Below are positions 59,217-64,000 of a DNA stretch of 64,000 nt, piece after piece. How positions within the stretch are numbered: the stretch's first letter is position 1; every line of letters begins with the position of its first letter. A model generated the notes under the pieces. The model was given only the letters and a program-made list of their open reading frames with translations, was not told the origin of the DNA and made no database searches. Origin of the DNA: Limanda limanda (Eukaryota; Chordata; Actinopteri; Pleuronectiformes; Pleuronectidae); the NCBI RefSeq assembly GCF_963576545.1, contig NC_083648.1, positions 27,285,873 to 27,349,872 on the forward strand. The letters are read 5' to 3'. The position numbers and the translations under genes are program-made.

Positions 59217-61303
59217 CAAGTAGGCTCTACCCCCACTAAATGGGGTAGCGCGCATCGATCGGTACCATCCTTGAGCTTCTCCGACTTTCGGAAGGGTTAG
59301 GGTTAGGGTTAGGGATGAAAGCACATAGGAGAAAGAGATATTCTTGAATAACTTTTTTTGTGAAGGTCGGAGAGACTTGGAAAGTGGTTGCATCTGGACT
59401 AATTTGGGTCCTGCGGATCGATTGGTACCATCCCCGAGCTTGTACGACCTTCGGAAGAGGTCGACCGACGAAATTCCCCCAAATCTGAGGAGATATTCTT
59501 GAATAACTTTTTTTGTGAAGGTCGGAGAGACTTGCAAGTAGGCTCTACCCCCACTAAATGGGGTAGCGCGCATCGATCGGTACCATCCTTGAGCTTCTCC
59601 GACTTTCGGAAGGGTTAGGGTTAGGGTTAGGGATGAAAGCACATAGGAGAAAGAGATATTCTTGAATAACTTTTTTTGTGAAGGTCGGAGAGACTTGGAA
59701 AGTGGTTGCATCTGGACTAATTTGGGTCCTGCGGATCGATTGGTACCATCCCCAAGCTTGTACGACCTTCGGAAGAGGTCGACCGACGAAATTCCCCCAA
59801 ATCTGAGGAGATATTCTTGAATAACTTTTTTTGTGAAGGTCGGAGAGACTTGCAAGTAGGCTCTACCCCCACTAAATGGGGTAGCGCGCATCGATCGGTA
59901 CCATCCTTGAGCTTCTCCGACTTTCGGAAGGGTTAGGGTTAGGGTTAGGGATGAAAGCACATAGGAGAAAGAGATATTCTTGAATAACTTTTTTTGTGAA
60001 GGTCGGAGAGACTTGCAAGTAGGCTGTACCCCCACTAAATGGGGTAGCGCTCATCGATCGGTACCATCCTTGAGCTTCTCCGACTTTCGGAAGGGTTAGG
60101 GTTAGGGTTAGGGATGAAAGCACATAGGAGAAAGAGATATTCTTGAATAACTTTTTTTGTGAAGGTCGGAGAGACTTGGAAAGTGGTTGCATCTGGACTA
60201 ATTTGGGTCCTGCAGATCGATTGGTACCATCCCCGAGCTTGTACGACCTTTGGAAGAGGTCGACCGACGAAATTCCCCCAAATCTGAGGAGATATTCTTG
60301 AATAACTTTTTTTGTGAAGGTCGGAGAGACTTGCAAGTAGGCTCTACCCCCACTAAATGGGGTAGCGCGCATCGATCGGTACCATCCTTGAGCTTCTCCG
60401 ACTTTCGGAAGGGTTAGGGTTAGGGTTAGGGATGAAAGCACATAGGAGAAAGAGATATTCTTGAATAACTTTTTTTGTGAAGGTCGGAGAGACTTGCAAG
60501 TAGGCTCTACCCCCACTAAATGGGGTAGCGCGCATCGATCGGTACCATCCTTGAGCTTCTCCGACTTTCGGAAGGGTTAGGGTTAGGGTTAGGGATGAAA
60601 GCACATAGGAGAAAGACATATTCTTGAATAACTTTTTTTGTGAAGGTCGGAGAGACTTGCAAGTAGGCTGTACCCCCACTAAATGGGGTAGTGCGCATCG
60701 ATCAGTACCATCTTTGAGCTTCTCCGACTTTCGGAAGGGTTAGGGTTAGGGTTAGGGATGAAAGCACATAGGAGAAAGAGATATTCTTGAATAACTTTTT
60801 TTGTGAAGGTCGGAGAGACTTGGAAAGTGGTTGCATCTGGACTAATTTGGGTCCTGCGGATCGATTGGTACCATCCCCGAGCTTGTACGACCTTCGAAAG
60901 AGGTCGACCGACGAAATTCCCCCAAATCTGAGGAGATATTCTTGAATAACTTTTTTTGTGAAGGTCGGAGAGACTTGCAAGTAGGCTCTACCCCCACTAA
61001 ATGGGGTAGCGCGCATCGATCGGTACCATCCTTGAGCTTCTCCGACTTTCGGAAGGGTTAGGGTTAGGGTTAGGGATGAAAGCACATAGGAGAAAGAGAT
61101 ATTCTTGAATAACTTTTTTTGTGAAGGTCGGAGAGACTTGCAAGTAGGCTCTACCCCCACTAAATGGGGTAGCGCTCATCGATCGGTACCATCCTTGAGC
61201 TTCTCCGACTTTCGGAAGGGTTAGGGTTAGGGTTAGGGATGAAAGCACATAGGAGAAAGAGATATTCTTGAATAACTTTTTTTGTGAAGGTCGGAGAGAC
61301 TTG
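59217..61303 (+). repeat. X/Y repeats with a triple-X deletion scar
   Basis: Units: X 59217, Y 59380, X 59535, Y 59698 (HindIII variant), X 59853, X 60016, Y 60179 (CTTTGGAAG), X 60334, X 60497 (GACATA), X 60660 (GTGCGCATCG, GATCAGTACC), Y 60823, X 60978, X 61141. In the matching stretch at 45310-46116 a Y (45636) and an X (45791) lie between the GACATA unit and the GTGCGC unit; here they are missing. Confidence 0.92.
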
Positions 61304-63214
61304 GAAAGTGGTTGCATCTGGACTAATTTGGGTCCTGCAGATCGATTGGTACCATCCCCGAGCTTGTACGACCTTCGGAAGAGGTCGACCGACGAAATTC
61401 CCCCAAATCTGAGGAGATATTCTTGAATAACTTTTTTTGTGAAGGTCGGAGAGACTTGCAAGTAGGCTCTACCCCCACTAAATGGGGTAGCGCGCATCGA
61501 TCGGTACCATCCCTGAGCTTCTCCGACTTTCGGAAGGGTTAGGGTTAGGGTTAGGGATGAAAGCACATAGGAGAAAGAGATATTCTTGAATAACTTTTTT
61601 TGTGAAGGTCGGAGAGACTTGGAAAGTGGTTGCATCTGGACTAATTTGGGTCCTGCGGATCGATTGGTACCATCCCTGAGCTTGTACGACCTTCGGAAGA
61701 GGTCGACCGACGAAATTCCCCCAAATCTGAGGAGATATTCTTGAATAACTTTTTTTGTGAAGGTCAGAGAGACTTGCAAGTAGGCTGTACCCCCACTAAA
61801 TGGGGTAGCGCGCATCGATCGGTACCATCCTTGAGCTTCTCCGACTTTCGGAAGGGTTAGGGTTAGGGTTAGGGATGAAAGCACATAGGAGAAAGAGATA
61901 TTCTTGAATAACTTTTTTTGTGAAGGTCGGAGAGACTTGCAAGTAGGCTCTACCCCCACTAAATGGGGTAGCGCGCATCGATCGGTACCATCCTTGAGCT
62001 TCTCCGACTTTCGGAAGGGTTAGGGTTAGGGATGAAAGCACATAGGAGAAAGAGATATTCTTGAATAACTTTTTTTGTGAAGGTCGGAGAGACTTGCAAG
62101 TAGGCTCTACCCCCACTAAATGGGGTAGCGCGCATCGATCGGTACCATCCCTGAGCTTCTCCGACTTTCGGAAGGGTTAGGGTTAGGGTTAGGGATGAAA
62201 GCACATAGGAGAAAGAGATATTCTTGAATAACTTTTTTTGTGAAGGTCGGAGAGACTTGGAAAGTGGTTGCATCTGGACTAATTTGGGTCCTGCGGATCG
62301 ATTGGTACCATCCCTGAGCTTGTACGACCTTGGAAGAGGTCGACCGACGAAATTCCCCCAAATCTGAGGAGATATTCTTGAATAACTTTTTTTGTGAAGG
62401 TCGGAGAGACTTGCAAGTAGGCTCTACCCCCACTAAATGGGGTAGCGCGCATCGATCGGTACCATCCTTGAGCTTCTCCGACTTTCGGAAGGGTTAGGGT
62501 TAGGGTTAGGGATGAAAGCACATAGGAGAAAGAGATATTCTTGAATAACTTTTTTTGTGAAGGTCGGAGAGACTTGCAAGTAGGCTCTACCCCCACTAAA
62601 TGGGGTAGCGCGCATCGATCGGTACCATCCTTGAGCTTCTCCGACTTTCGGAAGGGTTAGGGTTAGGGATGAAAGCACATAGGAGAAAGAGATATTCTTG
62701 AATAACTTTTTTTGTGAAGGTCGGAGAGACTTGAAAAGTGGTTGCATCTGGACTAATTTGGGTCCTGCGGATCGATTGGTACCATCCCCGAGCTTGTACG
62801 ACCTTCGGAAGAGGTCGACCGACGAAATTCCCCCAAATCTGAGGAGATATTCTTGAATAACTTTTTTTGTGAAGGTCGGAGAGACTTGCAAGTAGGCTCT
62901 ACCCCCACTAAATGGGGTAGCGCGCATCGATCAGTACCATCCTTGAGCTTCTCCGACTTTCGGAAGGGTTAGGGTTAGGGTTAGGGATGAAAGCACATAG
63001 GAGAAAGAGATATTCTTGAATAACTTTTTTTGTGAAGGTCGGAGAGACTTGCAAGTAGGCTGTACCCCCACTAAATGGGGTAGTGCGCATCGATCGGTAC
63101 CATCCTTGAGCTTCTCCGACTTTCGGAAGGGTTAGGGTTAGGGTTAGGGATGAAAGCACATAGGAGAAAGAGATATTCTTGAATAACTTTTTTTGTGAAG
63201 GTCGGAGAGACTTG
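61304..63214 (+). repeat. Module M copy 12 (12-mer with 154-bp Y, 1,911 bp)
   Basis: Same as the modules at 46598 and 48509, with the 154-bp Y at 62260 and x at 61940 and 62577, but present once instead of twice. Confidence 0.94.
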
Positions 63215-64000
63215 GAAAGTGGTTGCATCTGGACTAATTTGGGTCCTGCAGATCGATTGGTACCATCCCCGAGCTTGTACGACCTTCGGAAGAGGTCGAC
63301 CGACGAAATTCCCCCAAATCTGAGGAGATATTCTTGAATAACTTTTTTTGTGAAGGTCGGAGAGACTTGCAAGTAGGCTCTACCCCCACTAAATGGGGTA
63401 GCGCGCATCGATCGGTACCATCCTTGAGCTTCTCCGACTTTCGGAAGGGTTAGGGTTAGGGTTAGGGATGAAAGCACATAGGAGAAAGAGATATTCTTGA
63501 ATAACTTTTTTTGTGAAGGTCGGAGAGACTTGGAAAGTGGTTGCATCTGGACTAATTTGGGTCCTGCGGATCGATTGGTACCATCCCCGAGCTTGTACGA
63601 CCTTCGGAAGAGGTCGACCGACGAAATTCCCCCAAATCTGAGGAGATATTCTTGAATAACTTTTTTTGTGAAGGTCGGAGAGACTTGCAAGTAGGCTCTA
63701 CCCCCACTAAATGGGGTAGCGCGCATCGATCGGTACCATCCTTGAGCTTCTCCGACTTTCGGAAGGGTTAGGGTTAGGGTTAGGGATGAAAGCACATAGG
63801 AGAAAGAGATATTCTTGAATAACTTTTTTTGTGAAGGTCGGAGAGACTTGCAAGTAGGCTCTACCCCCACTAAATGGGGTAGCGCGCATCGATCGGTACC
63901 ATCCTTGAGCTTCTCCGACTTTCGGAAGGGTTAGGGTTAGGGTTAGGGATGAAAGCACATAGGAGAAAGAGATATTCTTGAATAACTTTTTTTGTGAAGG
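63215..64000 (+). repeat. Start of an N-like module, right edge
   Basis: Y 63215, X 63370, Y 63533, X 63688 and a partial X from 63851 that stops 13 bases short of its end. Order and variants follow N copy 5 (50420), so the array continues beyond the window. Confidence 0.9.

Larger units (their letters stand above)
1..64000 (+). repeat. Continuous two-monomer satellite array with embedded TTAGGG tracts
   Basis: The entire window is tiled head to tail by two monomer classes, X (163 bp) and Y (155 bp), with no spacer and no inverted copy. I located 401 monomer starts by the conserved junction GAGACTTG. The sum 225x163 + 35x157 + 1x169 + 137x155 + 3x154 = 64,036 equals the window plus the missing 23 bases of the first monomer and 13 bases of the last. 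About 749 TTAGGG hexamers, some 7% of the bases, are spread over 261 sites, one per 245 bp on average, all on the plus strand. GC is about 47%. Nothing here looks like a gene, transposon or RNA gene. A subtelomeric or centromere-type heterochromatic satellite is the likely identity; chromosome position is inferred, not seen. Confidence 0.98.
57937..64000 (+). repeat. 15-kb long-range repeat, copy 2 (partial)
   Basis: Matches 42913 onward: offset 15,024 bp to the unit at 60497, 14,706 bp from 60660, and 12,795 bp from 63215 (matching 50420). It therefore lacks one Y-X pair and one of the two 1,911-bp modules found in copy 1. It runs off the right edge. Confidence 0.88.

Noticed and set aside
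1..64000. CRISPR array
   Set aside because: Repeats of 155-163 bp with no unique spacers and no cas genes; all sequence between shared blocks is itself repeated.
1..64000. True terminal telomere
   Set aside because: TTAGGG runs are at most four hexamers and are always embedded in longer non-telomeric monomers.
1..64000. CENP-B box or other known centromere motif
   Set aside because: I found no match to the 17-bp CENP-B box in X or Y; centromere function cannot be judged from sequence alone.

Overview
The whole 64,000-base window is one uninterrupted, head-to-tail satellite DNA array. I found no gene, RNA gene, transposon or unique sequence. Every base can be assigned to one of two related monomers. 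I call them X (163 bp, carrying an internal GGG(TTAGGG)3 tract) and Y (155 bp, no telomeric motif, carrying a GGTCGACC palindrome instead). I placed 401 monomers: 261 X-class (225 of 163 bp; 35 of 157 bp with two TTAGGG, written x, the first one cut by the window edge; one of 169 bp with four TTAGGG) and 140 Y-class (137 of 155 bp, three of 154 bp). These lengths add up exactly to the window plus the two cut edge monomers. The array runs off both ends.

Organism: a eukaryote with the TTAGGG telomere repeat (vertebrates and many other animals, most fungi, kinetoplastids, some other protists; not the TTTAGGG of most plants or the TTAGG of most arthropods). GC is about 47% and CpG is not depleted in either monomer, which argues mildly against a heavily methylated vertebrate satellite. 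The species cannot be named from this sequence. A subtelomeric location is the natural reading but is inferred. If the internal TTAGGG tracts point the same way as the terminal telomere, the chromosome end lies to the right.

Layout: X and Y are not randomly mixed. Two higher-order modules recur. Module M is nominally the 12-mer Y-X-Y-X-x-X-Y-X-x-Y-X-X (1,912 bp; shorter, longer and 1,911-bp forms occur). Module N is the 11-mer Y-X-Y-X-X-Y-X-X-Y-X-X (1,761 bp). Trimers Y-X-X (481 bp) and 7-mers Y-X-Y-X-Y-X-X (1,117 bp) fill the rest. M lies at 2377, 6362, 9880, 12118, 14030, 15779, 26492, 28404, 31115, 34307, 37336, 40528, 46598, 48509, 52181 and 61304. N lies at 17691, 22326, 32546, 38767 and 50420, with a short form at 29835. 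On top of this sit larger tandem duplications: 3,518/3,681 bp (5237-12435), 4,635/4,641 bp (16890-26165), 2,711 bp (28078-33499), 6,221 bp (30789-43230), 1,598 bp (42440-45635), 1,911 bp (46598-50419), 2,234 bp (54749-59216) and a 15,024-bp period (from about 42.9 kb onward).

How it works together: all monomers share a 45-bp 3' core, and rearrangement junctions (the only Y-Y pair at 56828/56983, a 318-bp loss at 60497/60660, an extra X at 10679) fall in that core. This fits repeated unequal exchange. The many long minus-strand open frames are a by-product of X+Y = 318 bp (106 codons). Most start at GTG, and I do not regard them as genes.
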